DNA from: JBARCX01 sp049794535
GTDB taxonomy: Bacteria > Pseudomonadota > Gammaproteobacteria > Xanthomonadales > Rhodanobacteraceae
DNA: 44,609 nucleotides
NCBI GenBank assembly: GCA_049794535.1
Contig: JBARCX010000056.1
Span: 1 to 44,609, forward strand
Direction: 5' to 3'
Part shown: one piece after another, positions 8,494 to 16,839 of the stretch
How the letters are laid out: each line of letters starts with the position of its first letter
Numbering within the stretch: the first letter of the stretch is position 1
Program-made: the position numbers and the translations under genes
Notes under the pieces: model-generated
Told to the model about the DNA's origin: nothing
The model's database searches: none
The model's input: the letters and a program-made list of their open reading frames with translations, nothing else

Positions 8494-10191
8494 ATGCCCC
8501 GACTGTTGCGCGTCCTCCCCGCCGTGCTCTCCCGCGCATCTCGCGTCACCTTGCGCAAGATTCTCCTGCTCCGCCTTGCAGGCATCGTTCTCCTATTGAT
8601 TGCGATCGGTGCCTTAGGTGCCATTGCGCTCATGCGCGCTGATCACCGCATCCAATCCGTGGTTGGTGAAACGCTGGCGCCGATCTCCAACGTCGGTCGC
8701 ATCCAGAGCGATCTCAACAACGATTTCCAGGCGCTTGCGCATGCGGTACTCACGCGCTTGCCCTCGGCTGTCGACGACGCCGATACCGCACTCAAGAGCA
8801 ACAAGATCGATATCGATCGCTACTGGCCCCCGCTCATGCAGAGCGGACTGGGCACGCAGGAAAAGCAGTTGATGACCCTCGCCATCGGGCATCGCCAAGA
8901 TGCCGAGCAAGCGATGACCGAAACGCTGAGCCTGCTGGCTGCGGGACAGTTCGACATGGCCCAGCTGAAACTGACCACTGAAGTCCAGCCCGCCTTGGTT
9001 CCGCTGCAAAGCGACTTCACCAATCTTTTTGAGAAGGCGTTGTCGGCGGGCAACACCGAGGCACTCGACCAACACGTTGCCAACCAACACGCACTGCTCG
9101 AACTCCTGGCCGTATTTGTCGTTGCTTTACTGCTGACATGCTTCACCGATGGCATGTTGATCCGCACATTGGGTGCCCGACTGCACCTGGCTTCGGGTGT
9201 TGCACAACGCATCGCACGCGGTGAATTAGGCCAGCCCATTACCGTGGGTCGCGCCGATGAAATTGGTGAGGTGCTGCGCACACTGGCCACCATGGATACG
9301 CAACTTGCCAGCGTGGTACGCCAGGTACGCTCAGGCGCCGCCAACGTGCGCCGAGGCGCGCAGATACTGGCCGAAAGCACCGATGCATTGAGCCAGCGCA
9401 CGCAAGCACAAGCCGCCAACCTGGAAGAGAGCTCAGCGTCCATGGAGCAGATGGCGGCCAGCGTCACCGAAGCCGCCGCCATGGCCACCGAAGCCAACCG
9501 GCAAGCCGCAGCCTCGCGTCAACTGGCCGAACAAGGGCGCGATGTCGTGGGCAAGACAGTCACCGCGATGGACGCTATCGATCGATCGGGAAAACACATC
9601 GCCGAGTTCGTTGGGCTGATCAACGACGTCGCCTTCCAAACCAACCTGCTCGCATTGAATGCCGCGGTTGAAGCGGCGCGTGCCGGCGAGCATGGCCGCG
9701 GCTTTGCCGTCGTGGCGGCCGAAGTACGGCAGCTTGCGCAACGTTGCTCCGGTGCCGCACGCGAGATCCGGCAGTCCATCAACGAAAGCGCCGAGGCGGT
9801 GCTCGATGGTCGCACCCATGCCCAACGCTCTGGCGAAGCACTCACCAGTATCGTCACCAGCGCGGCTCAGGTCTCCGAGAAAGTGGCCGCCATGGCCTTG
9901 TCCGGTCATGAGCAAAAAGCCGGCATCGATCAGGTAAATCGCGCCGTCGCCGGCATGGACACCATGACCCAGGAAAATGCCGCACTGGTGGAACGCACTG
10001 CTCAGATGAGCCAAGCGATGCGCACGAGTGCAGAAGAACTTCTGCTGCAAATGGACTTCTTCTCCATCGACTCGCTGCACCACCACGACAGCGACACGAG
10101 CGCCGACACGGCCGGAGAACATCACGCCAGCGCGTGGATAAACGACATCATCGATCGGCAGACTGCGCTAACCACAAACGACACCGTTTAG
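8494..10191 (+). CDS. Methyl-accepting chemotaxis protein
   Basis: 565 residues. Transmembrane helix about 25-47, periplasmic four-helix-bundle-like sensor about 48-200, second helix about 201-224, HAMP about 225-278, then a long coiled coil whose hairpin tip (about 370-412) has LINDVAFQTNLLALNAAVEA and GRGFAVVAAEVRQLAQR, the near-invariant CheA/CheW contact. Methylation-helix stretches flank it. There is no C-terminal pentapeptide for CheR docking. The ligand is unknown. A good sigma-28-type promoter sits upstream, and an EAL protein starts 8 bp after the stop, so the two are probably cotranscribed. Confidence 0.95.
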   Translation: MPRLLRVLPAVLSRASRVTLRKILLLRLAGIVLLLIAIGALGAIALMRADHRIQSVVGETLAPISNVGRIQSDLNNDFQALAHAVLTRLPSAVDDADTALKSNKIDIDRYWPPLMQSGLGTQEKQLMTLAIGHRQDAEQAMTETLSLLAAGQFDMAQLKLTTEVQPALVPLQSDFTNLFEKALSAGNTEALDQHVANQHALLELLAVFVVALLLTCFTDGMLIRTLGARLHLASGVAQRIARGELGQPITVGRADEIGEVLRTLATMDTQLASVVRQVRSGAANVRRGAQILAESTDALSQRTQAQAANLEESSASMEQMAASVTEAAAMATEANRQAAASRQLAEQGRDVVGKTVTAMDAIDRSGKHIAEFVGLINDVAFQTNLLALNAAVEAARAGEHGRGFAVVAAEVRQLAQRCSGAAREIRQSINESAEAVLDGRTHAQRSGEALTSIVTSAAQVSEKVAAMALSGHEQKAGIDQVNRAVAGMDTMTQENAALVERTAQMSQAMRTSAEELLLQMDFFSIDSLHHHDSDTSADTAGEHHASAWINDIIDRQTALTTNDTV

Positions 10192-10199
10192 CCCACCTC

Positions 10200-12014
10200 A
10201 TGCCCTTCCTCCGCCATGCCGATCGCTTCGCCTCGTTACTCGACCAGGCACGGGATGGTTTGCATGCCGTCTATCAACCGCTAGTGCAGCTGGACACGAT
10301 GGAGATCGTGGCGCATGAAGGATTAATTCGCCCCGCTCCCCACCTTGGCGGCATCAGCACGCCCCAGTTGCTGGACCTGGTGCGCGCCGATGGTTGTCTC
10401 GGTGAATTCGAGTTGGCGGCAGCGCGCACCGTCTGTGGCACCTTCATGGCGCAACAGACGTCCGGCCGACTGCTGGTCAATCTGAGCGCACAAGCGCTCG
10501 TACAGGAGTCGATCACGCCTGACGATCTGCTGGCCGCCTTGACGACCAACGGCATGGACCTTAGCCGCATCACGGTGGAACTCACCGAGCGGGACATCGT
10601 CGATGACCCTGCACGCCTCATGCACATCCTGGGTCGCCTGCGCGCTTATGGTGTGCGTTTCGCCTTGGACGACTTTGGCAACGGCCATTCCAATTTCGAG
10701 ATGTGGAACGAGATGCATCCGGAAGTAGTGAAGATCGACCGCTATCTGATCCACGGTCTGGCCAAAAGCAGTGGACGTCTCGCGATCGTGCGTGCGCTGT
10801 GCCAGGTCGCCGAAACCCTCGGTGCGGACCTTGTCGGCGAAGGCGTGGAGGATGCGGACGATCTACGCATGCTGCGCGAACTGGGCATCTGCTATGCACA
10901 GGGCTATCTGCTCGGTCGCCCGGCGACGCATGCCGCGCAGCATGTGGCCGAAGCCGCACTCCTGGCGTTGCAACATCGCACCGTTTCCGTGACGCCACAT
11001 CCCAATGGGCCGACGGTGCAACGCTCATTGAATGCCGGCCATCTCGTTATCGACGCGCCCGCACTGACTACACACAACACCAACCACGATGTGCTCGCCG
11101 CCTTTGCCAGCCAGCCGGAATTGCATGCGCTGGCCGTGATCGAACAGGATCGCCCAATAGGCATTATCAACCGTCGCATTTTCAGCGAGCACATGGCGCA
11201 ACCATTCACGCGCGAACTGTACGGCCGCAGAAGCTGCACTGCCTTCATGCATAAATCGCCGCTGCTGTGCGATGTGCAGCAGCCGATGGAAAGTATTGCC
11301 GATAGCCTGCGCAGGCAGGATCAACGCTATCTCAGCGATGGTTTCATCATCACCCGTGATGGGCGTTACCTCGGGCTAGGCACCGCCGAATCGCTGGTAC
11401 GGCACATCACGGAACTCCGCATCGAAGCGGCGCGCTACGCCAATCCACTCACCTTTCTACCCGGCAATATCCCAGTAACGGATCACGTCGCGCGTTTGCT
11501 GCGTGCCGGGCGCCCGTTCACGGTGGCGTATGTCGATCTCAATCATTTCAAATCATTCAACGATCAATACGGCTACTTCCGCGGCGATGGCATGATCCGT
11601 CTGCTCGCTCACATCCTGACCACGCATGTGGATGCCAGCTGCGACTTTGTCGGCCATATCGGTGGCGATGATTTCCTGCTCGCCTTCCAAAGCGAAGACT
11701 GGGAAACACGCTGCAGAAACATCGTGTCCTTGTTCAATCAACGCGCCCGCGATCTGTTCGATCCCGACGATGTAACACGTGAAGGTATCCTCAGTGAGGA
11801 TCGTCACGGCAACGAACAATTCTTTCCGCTGACTACTGTCGCGATCGGCGCGGTGCGTGTACTACCGCCCTTTCCACGCCATCCGGAAACACTGGCGACA
11901 CTCGCCGCTCGCGCCAAACGTCACGCCAAGCGCGCGCAACTGGGTTTCCATTTGTTGTCAGGCGAACTGGCGTCATGGGTAACCGAAGCGGACGAGACGC
12001 GAAGCCTCGTTTGA
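10200..12014 (+). CDS. EAL-CBS-GGDDF c-di-GMP phosphodiesterase
   Basis: 604 residues from the ATG at 10200, 8 bp after the chemoreceptor stop; an earlier in-frame ATG at 10134 lies inside that gene. The order is unusual: EAL first (about 20-245), then a CBS pair (about 285-400), then a GGDEF-type domain (about 435-580). EAL residues are complete: Glu40 (EGLIR), Asn94, Glu127, Asp157-Asp158 (LDDFG), Lys178, Glu214 and Gln234. The cyclase motif is GGDDF and its RxxD inhibitory site has lost the Arg, so this domain may be weak or only bind nucleotide. No membrane helix is present, so the protein is cytosolic. Likely to lower c-di-GMP, with CBS domains sensing an adenylate or similar ligand. Confidence 0.92.
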   Translation: MPFLRHADRFASLLDQARDGLHAVYQPLVQLDTMEIVAHEGLIRPAPHLGGISTPQLLDLVRADGCLGEFELAAARTVCGTFMAQQTSGRLLVNLSAQALVQESITPDDLLAALTTNGMDLSRITVELTERDIVDDPARLMHILGRLRAYGVRFALDDFGNGHSNFEMWNEMHPEVVKIDRYLIHGLAKSSGRLAIVRALCQVAETLGADLVGEGVEDADDLRMLRELGICYAQGYLLGRPATHAAQHVAEAALLALQHRTVSVTPHPNGPTVQRSLNAGHLVIDAPALTTHNTNHDVLAAFASQPELHALAVIEQDRPIGIINRRIFSEHMAQPFTRELYGRRSCTAFMHKSPLLCDVQQPMESIADSLRRQDQRYLSDGFIITRDGRYLGLGTAESLVRHITELRIEAARYANPLTFLPGNIPVTDHVARLLRAGRPFTVAYVDLNHFKSFNDQYGYFRGDGMIRLLAHILTTHVDASCDFVGHIGGDDFLLAFQSEDWETRCRNIVSLFNQRARDLFDPDDVTREGILSEDRHGNEQFFPLTTVAIGAVRVLPPFPRHPETLATLAARAKRHAKRAQLGFHLLSGELASWVTEADETRSLV

Positions 12015-12103
12015 TCGTGCGCGCGGGCCTATACGGGCCATTTCGCGGTAATGTTCGACCGTGCATTACCGCGACATTGAACAGGCCATCAAAGGATTCG
12101 TCC

Positions 12104-12547
12104 ATGACAAACCCTGACAAGGCAAGTAACCACACGCTTGCCGGAAAGTGTTTTTGCGGTGCCGTTCACTACGCCGTAGCCGACGCATTCATCTACGCAG
12201 CGAATTGCCACTGTTCGAATTGCCGGCGAACAACCGGCTCGGCCTTCAAGCCATTTGCGGGCATAGAGCGCGACAAGTTGATCATCACCAGGGGCGGGGA
12301 CAACCTCATGATCTTTGGCGATGAAAAGAGTAACGATACACACTGCGATATCTGCGGTTCTCTCCTGTATTCCGTCGTTCGTGCCGGCGCTTTTGTTCAT
12401 GTCGCCATGGGTACCTTGGTCGATGCCCCCACCCTGCGTCCGACCGCGCATATTTTCGTTGGCTCAAAAGCACCGTGGTTCACGATCACCGACGATCTCC
12501 CCCAATACGAAGAACACGTGGTGGTCACCGGACTTATCAGCGAATAA
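12104..12547 (+). CDS. GFA-domain (glutathione-dependent formaldehyde-activating-like) protein
   Basis: 147 residues with AAAGGA upstream. The zinc-binding pattern is clear: CFCGAV near residue 13, CHCSNCRRTTGSAF near 31, and HCDICGSLLY near 80. Family members are small zinc proteins; the founding enzyme speeds the joining of formaldehyde to glutathione, but most relatives are unproven. The start at 12104 was taken because the zinc motif sits near the N-terminus in the family. It stands upstream of the ferritin-like fusion gene in the same direction, with 116 bp between, which contains tandem repeats. Confidence 0.9.
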   Translation: MTNPDKASNHTLAGKCFCGAVHYAVADAFIYAANCHCSNCRRTTGSAFKPFAGIERDKLIITRGGDNLMIFGDEKSNDTHCDICGSLLYSVVRAGAFVHVAMGTLVDAPTLRPTAHIFVGSKAPWFTITDDLPQYEEHVVVTGLISE

Positions 12548-12585
12548 CCTGACAGGTCACGGCAGTAACGCTAACGGTGTACCTT

Positions 12586-12637
12586 CAGTTCCTTCTTGCA
12601 GTCTCTTCTCGCAGTTTCTTTTTGAAGTTTCTTCATT
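12586..12637 (+). repeat. Four tandem 13-bp repeats in the leader of the ferritin-like fusion gene
   Basis: Units: CAGTTCCTTCTTG (12586), CAGTCTCTTCTCG (12599), CAGTTTCTTTTTG (12612), AAGTTTCTTCATT (12625). The period is exact and the variation is mostly T/C exchange. The array ends 26 bp before the ATG, just upstream of the AAGGGAAG that should serve as ribosome binding site. Confidence 0.75.
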
Positions 12638-12663
12638 GAATCAGTACATAAGGGAAGCCAGCC

Positions 12664-14655
12664 ATGGCCAGCTATAGCCCGATCGATTCCTCACCCAGTC
12701 GTGAGCAGATAGTGCATGCCCTGTACGAGGCGGCGGAGCTCGAACACTGCCTGATGTGTACCTACCTTTACGCCGCATTCTCCTTGAAGTGCTCCCTGGC
12801 GGAAGGCCTGACTGCCGAACAGCTCGATGCCGTCATACGTTGGCGACGCACCATCCTGCAGGTCGCCACCGAAGAGATGGGTCATTTGGCTTCGGTGTGG
12901 AACATCACCGTGGCGCTGGGTGGCGCACCGCGTATCGGGCGGTCGAACTTTCCGGTTGATCCCGGTTACCTGCCGGCTGGTGTCGTGGTGAAGCTGGCCC
13001 CCTTCAATGCAGCCACGTTGCAACATTTCATCTATCTGGAACGACCCGCTGACTCCGCTGAGCCCGACGGTGAAGGTTTCGCACCCGAACGTATCTTCGT
13101 ACGCGGCGTCGACGGCCCTCGCCTCACGCCGATGGCACTGGATTACAACACCGTAGGAGAGTTCTACGAAAAGCTCAGCGCAGGCCTGCGACAACTGGTC
13201 GATGCGCACGGTGAAGCCGGGGCGTTGTGTGGTGACCCGGCGCTGCAGTTGTCCGATGCCGAAGTAAACCTTCCCGGCGCCAAACGCGTGATCTGCCTGA
13301 AGACCGCCTTGATCGCCTTCAATGCCATCATCACCCAGGGCGAAGGCGCGCAAGAGAACACCGAAGGCTCGCACTATCAGAAATTCGCGGGAATACGCGC
13401 GGAATACCAAGCCTTGCTCGATGCAGATCCACACTTCACCCCTGCATTTCCAGCGGCGACCAACCCCGTGCTACGACGCCCACCGCGTCCGGAAGGCCGT
13501 GTATGGATCGAGGATGCGAAGGCCATCGCGACGGTCGACTTGGCCAACAGTGCCTATGGCCTGATGCAGCGCCTGCTCGCCTACACCTATGCCGTTCCCA
13601 CGCACGATCCGGACAAGATGCTGGCCATGGATCTGGCGATTGGCCTGATGCACGCATTAGTGCCGCTGGCCGAGCGTGCCGCGCGATTACCGGCTGGCCC
13701 ATCGAATCCCACATGCCATGCCGGCGTATCGTTCGTTACGCTGCGCGACTCATCCACACTGCCTCCCGGCCCAAGTGCACGCCGCTTTTTCTGTGAGCGC
13801 ATGCAGCAACTGGCGGATGCAGCCGAGCGCCTGAACGAAACCGGCGATACGCGCACTGCCGCAGCTGCTTCGATTTTCTCCGGGCTGGTACAAAGCGCGG
13901 CACAGGGTTTTGATCTTTCCAGGCCAGCACCATCAGCCGCTGTGCCCACGTCAACATCGACAGTCACCGCCACTCCAGCCTCATCACCGGCGCCATTACC
14001 GCCCACCTCCGAACAGGATGGCATCGAGCAAGTCGAAGGTGAAAAGCTGACGCTGTTGTTCGAAGCCAAGCGCTGCATCCATGCACGCTTCTGCGTGACC
14101 GGTGCGCCCACGGTGTTCCTCGCCAACGTGCAAGGCCCCTGGATCCACCCCGATACGATGGATGTTGAGCGGCTGGCGGACATCGCGCATGCCTGCCCTT
14201 CCGGCGCCATCCGCTACAAACGTCACGATGGTCGCCCCGATGAATCCGCACCGCCGGTGAATCTCGCTGCCACACGTGAAGCAGGCCCATACGCATTTCG
14301 CGGCGAGCTGGTTTTGAAAGGCGTGCCTGCGGGTTATCGCGCCACGCTATGCCGCTGCGGAGCATCGAAGAACAAACCGTTCTGCGACGGCTCACACCAT
14401 GACGTGGTTTTTACCGCGACGGGCGAACCACCCACGGGAACATCGACCGATGCGCTAGCCGTGCGCAATGGCCCACTCCACATCGACCCGCAAACCAACG
14501 GCCCATTGAAGATACGCGGCAACCTCGAGATAACGAGCGGAACCGGTCGCATCGTGACGCGCGTGACCAGTACATTTCTGTGCCGCTGCGGGGGGAGCCA
14601 GAACAAGCCGTTCTGCGATGGGAGTCATGCCAAGATCGGATTCGTCGCTGATTAA
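12664..14655 (+). CDS. Ferritin-like / divergent 4Fe-4S / double CDGSH fusion protein
   Basis: 663 residues. Residues about 12-345 resemble the ferritin-like domain of iminophenyl-pyruvate dimer synthase (VioB/RebD) relatives: ELEH (25-28), EEMGH (70-74) and GSHYQKF (235-241) offer carboxylate/His iron ligands. A Pro/Ala/Ser/Thr linker covers about 420-450. Residues about 462-520 match the Fer4_19 type single-cluster ferredoxin domain (Cys471, Cys477, Cys511 in CPSGA). Two CDGSH iron-sulfur domains close the protein, with perfect ligand sets Cys563, Cys565, Cys574, His578 and Cys640, Cys642, Cys651, His655. This suggests a soluble redox enzyme with a dinuclear iron centre fed by three Fe-S clusters. 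No violacein or rebeccamycin-type genes are near, so the reaction is unknown. Confidence 0.9.
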   Translation: MASYSPIDSSPSREQIVHALYEAAELEHCLMCTYLYAAFSLKCSLAEGLTAEQLDAVIRWRRTILQVATEEMGHLASVWNITVALGGAPRIGRSNFPVDPGYLPAGVVVKLAPFNAATLQHFIYLERPADSAEPDGEGFAPERIFVRGVDGPRLTPMALDYNTVGEFYEKLSAGLRQLVDAHGEAGALCGDPALQLSDAEVNLPGAKRVICLKTALIAFNAIITQGEGAQENTEGSHYQKFAGIRAEYQALLDADPHFTPAFPAATNPVLRRPPRPEGRVWIEDAKAIATVDLANSAYGLMQRLLAYTYAVPTHDPDKMLAMDLAIGLMHALVPLAERAARLPAGPSNPTCHAGVSFVTLRDSSTLPPGPSARRFFCERMQQLADAAERLNETGDTRTAAAASIFSGLVQSAAQGFDLSRPAPSAAVPTSTSTVTATPASSPAPLPPTSEQDGIEQVEGEKLTLLFEAKRCIHARFCVTGAPTVFLANVQGPWIHPDTMDVERLADIAHACPSGAIRYKRHDGRPDESAPPVNLAATREAGPYAFRGELVLKGVPAGYRATLCRCGASKNKPFCDGSHHDVVFTATGEPPTGTSTDALAVRNGPLHIDPQTNGPLKIRGNLEITSGTGRIVTRVTSTFLCRCGGSQNKPFCDGSHAKIGFVAD

Positions 14656-14660
14656 TGAGT

Positions 14661-14710
14661 TGTCCGCTGTCCGTGTGCTGTCCGGACAGCGGCGCCATTG
14701 TCCGCGGACA
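14661..14710. promoter_or_regulatory. Cluster of TGTCCG/CGGACA half sites
   Basis: TGTCCG occurs at 14661, 14668, 14679 and 14699, and CGGACA ends at 14688 and 14710. They form two perfect palindromes, GCTGTCC-GGACAGC (14677-14690) and TGTCCG-CGGACA (14699-14710). The pair CCGCTGTCCG/CGGACAGCGG (14664-14673 and 14683-14692) can also form a 10-bp stem. It may be a regulator site for the small gene at 14838 or a hairpin ending the upstream transcript; there is no T-run. Confidence 0.5.
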
Positions 14711-14837
14711 GTCGTCGTTTCATAGAGGCGGCAAAGGAAATGGCTTAAGAATGCGGTCTCCCGTGAGTTTGAAGCGTTGGCACGGACGTTGCCATATACC
14801 TATCAAAGGCTTCATTCCTAACTCGCGGAGAATCACC

Positions 14838-14993
14838 ATGAAATTCGAAAACCTGATGATGCAGAGTCTCTTTACCGCCAGCCTGCTGGTTTGCCTGCTG
14901 GCCCTGGGTTCCATGCTCACCACGCGCACCGTCGCATCGAACATCGCCGCAAGCCATGCCCCAGTTGCAGCCGTGGTGAGTTCGGCGGGCTGA
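14838..14993 (+). CDS. Small single-pass membrane or exported peptide, unrecognised
   Basis: 51 residues from an ATG with GCGGAG eight bases upstream. MKFENLMMQSLFTASLLVCLLALGSML is a hydrophobic helix that could be an anchor or an uncleaved signal; the rest is Ala/Val-rich and ends SSAG. The open frame extends back to 14655, but the ribosome binding site points to 14838. I do not recognise the family. It lies between the iron-sulfur fusion gene and an exported hydrolase, all on one strand. Confidence 0.55.
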   Translation: MKFENLMMQSLFTASLLVCLLALGSMLTTRTVASNIAASHAPVAAVVSSAG

Positions 14994-15098
14994 ACCACTG
15001 ACGCAAGCGTGAGGCGTCACCACCGCCGGCCACTGCTTGCTCCATTGACGAGATGCTTGCGGCTAAACAGCACCGCTTTATCCAACAAGGAATGCTTT

Positions 15099-16181
15099 GT
15101 GAGACGTCTGAGTCTGTTGCTCGTGCTTGGCATGCTATTCACGACGTCGGTATACGCTGACACTGCCCCACCGGACGCTGTCGCTATCGTGCGTTCCGCA
15201 CGCCACATCGCTACGCCTGACGGTATCGATCTGCAGCAGAAGGTTCGTATCGGCGGCATCGATCAATGGATCTCGATTCGCGGGCATCATCGCGATGCAC
15301 CTATCTTGCTTTTTGTGCACGGCGGCCCGGGGTTCACATCACTTCCCGCTAGCTGGTATTACCAAAGTTCATGGGAGGAATACTTCACCGTCGTGCATTG
15401 GGATCAGCGTGGAGCAGGCAAAACGTATGCGATGAATGATGTCGACCACGTTCGCCCCACCATGACGATCGACCGCATGGTCGACGATGCCGAGGAAGTT
15501 GCCAGCTATCTGCGCAAGACCTACCACCGACAGAAAATCGTGCTCGTCAGCCACTCATGGGGAACCGTCATTGGCGTGAAACTCGCCCAGCGTCATCCCG
15601 ACTGGTTCTACGCTTATGTTGGCATGGGGCAAGTTGTCGACATGCCGCGTAGTGAGGCCATGGGTTATGCCGCCACGCTGCAAGCTGCTCAGGCTGACGG
15701 AAACACACAGGCCATTGCAGAACTCAAAGCCTTGGCGCCGTTTCCCGATCCCGCGAGTCCCGAACGGACACTCGCCAATCTGGAAAAGGAGCGCCACTGG
15801 CTGACTTACTACAATGGATATACCTGGCACGCACAGGACGGTCACGACGGCGATATTGCCCAACTGAGCCCCGATTACACCCCGGCTGATTTGAACGCTC
15901 GACTACAAGGCATGGACTTCAGCCTTAGTGCACTATGGGGTCCAGTCAGCAAGGTGGATTTTTCCCACCAAACGCATTTCGACTGCCCTGTCGTATTCAT
16001 GCAGGGCAGTCATGACTTGAACACCTCGGCGACTCTGCTCGGGCAATGGTTCCAAACACTCAGTGCACCCAGCAAAAAGCTAGTCTGGTTTGACGACTCA
16101 GGTCACCTGATGTTCGAAGAGGAGCCGGGTAAAACGCTGGTGTCCCTGGTGCAGGATGTCCTTCCGCTTGCACATCCATAG
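15099..16181 (+). CDS. Exported alpha/beta hydrolase (proline iminopeptidase-like)
   Basis: 360 residues from a GTG with AAGGA ten bases upstream; this start gives a clean signal peptide (RRLSLLLVLGMLFTTSVYA). HGGPG (74-78) is the oxyanion-hole motif of prolyl iminopeptidase relatives (peptidase family S33), WDQRGAGKT follows, and Ser153 in SHSWGT is the nucleophile. Asp in QGSHDLNTS and His in DDSGHLMFEE complete a plausible triad. It should act in the periplasm or at the cell surface on a peptide or ester, substrate unknown. Confidence 0.88.
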   Translation: MRRLSLLLVLGMLFTTSVYADTAPPDAVAIVRSARHIATPDGIDLQQKVRIGGIDQWISIRGHHRDAPILLFVHGGPGFTSLPASWYYQSSWEEYFTVVHWDQRGAGKTYAMNDVDHVRPTMTIDRMVDDAEEVASYLRKTYHRQKIVLVSHSWGTVIGVKLAQRHPDWFYAYVGMGQVVDMPRSEAMGYAATLQAAQADGNTQAIAELKALAPFPDPASPERTLANLEKERHWLTYYNGYTWHAQDGHDGDIAQLSPDYTPADLNARLQGMDFSLSALWGPVSKVDFSHQTHFDCPVVFMQGSHDLNTSATLLGQWFQTLSAPSKKLVWFDDSGHLMFEEEPGKTLVSLVQDVLPLAHP

Positions 16182-16307
16182 TCTGTTGCGCTCACCAGCT
16201 AACGCTGCAAACAAAAACCGACGTAAAACAAGCTCTATTAGCTACACCTCTCTTGAAGCATTTCCATGAGCATAGAGCCGATCGCCTCGGCTGAAGCACT
16301 GCCGACT

Positions 16308-16811
16308 TCACGCGGCTGCCCGCCCTCTCGTCGATGCTTCCGCCTCATGCAGATAGGTCGCGAGGCCATCCTTCGCCGGTGGAACGGCATTGAGTAGCAT
16401 GACTGCGCTGACCTGTCCGCGATGACCTATGCCGTGGGTGATCACGTGCATGAGCATCTCCTCGCGGGACATACGGCCCGGAGCACCGTCCGTGAACGCG
16501 AAGTCGATCCGTTCCGCCAATTGGTCGCTATCGAGAGCCGACACATAATCGATATACGCCTGATCGCTTTTTCTGATGTCCACGGACAAATCTGCCAACG
16601 TCGGTAACTCGCATAAATTGGTCGACGTGTATGCGTGAGCCTCTCGCCTCATGTGCGCAGCGAATATCCGATCGACGACATAGCTATGGCTCAGGGCCTT
16701 GGTGGCCAATCCGGTGATGGGGGATTCGCCGCCGAGCCTGGCCAACGAGCTCAACAGCTCATCGTTCGCCCAGGCTTTGCATCGGAACAAGTGCTGCAAT
16801 GTGTCATGCAT
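16308..16811 (-). CDS. DinB-family protein
   Basis: 167 residues, with a very strong ribosome binding site (AGGAGG) before the ATG at 16811; the open frame beyond this overlaps the divergent TetR gene and was rejected. Four-helix DinB/YfiT-like fold with His residues in the expected spots: LSHSYVVDRIF, where the first metal His lies, and HVITHGIGHRGQ near the C-terminus. The superfamily includes metal-dependent thiol transferases, but DinB members mostly have no known reaction. Divergent from a TetR repressor with an inverted repeat between them, so it is probably that repressor's target. Confidence 0.9.
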   Translation of the reverse strand: MHDTLQHLFRCKAWANDELLSSLARLGGESPITGLATKALSHSYVVDRIFAAHMRREAHAYTSTNLCELPTLADLSVDIRKSDQAYIDYVSALDSDQLAERIDFAFTDGAPGRMSREEMLMHVITHGIGHRGQVSAVMLLNAVPPAKDGLATYLHEAEASTRGRAAA

Positions 16812-16839
16812 ATCGTTTCCTCCTGGTGGATTTACGCGT

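Noticed and set aside
11025..11324. Reverse-strand frames opposite the EAL-CBS-GGDDF gene
   Set aside because: No ribosome binding site and no conserved motif; antisense of CBS domain codons.
14994..15098. TGACGC...GCGTCA hairpin as a terminator after the small membrane peptide
   Set aside because: Only a 6-bp stem, no T-run, and the next gene follows closely on the same strand.
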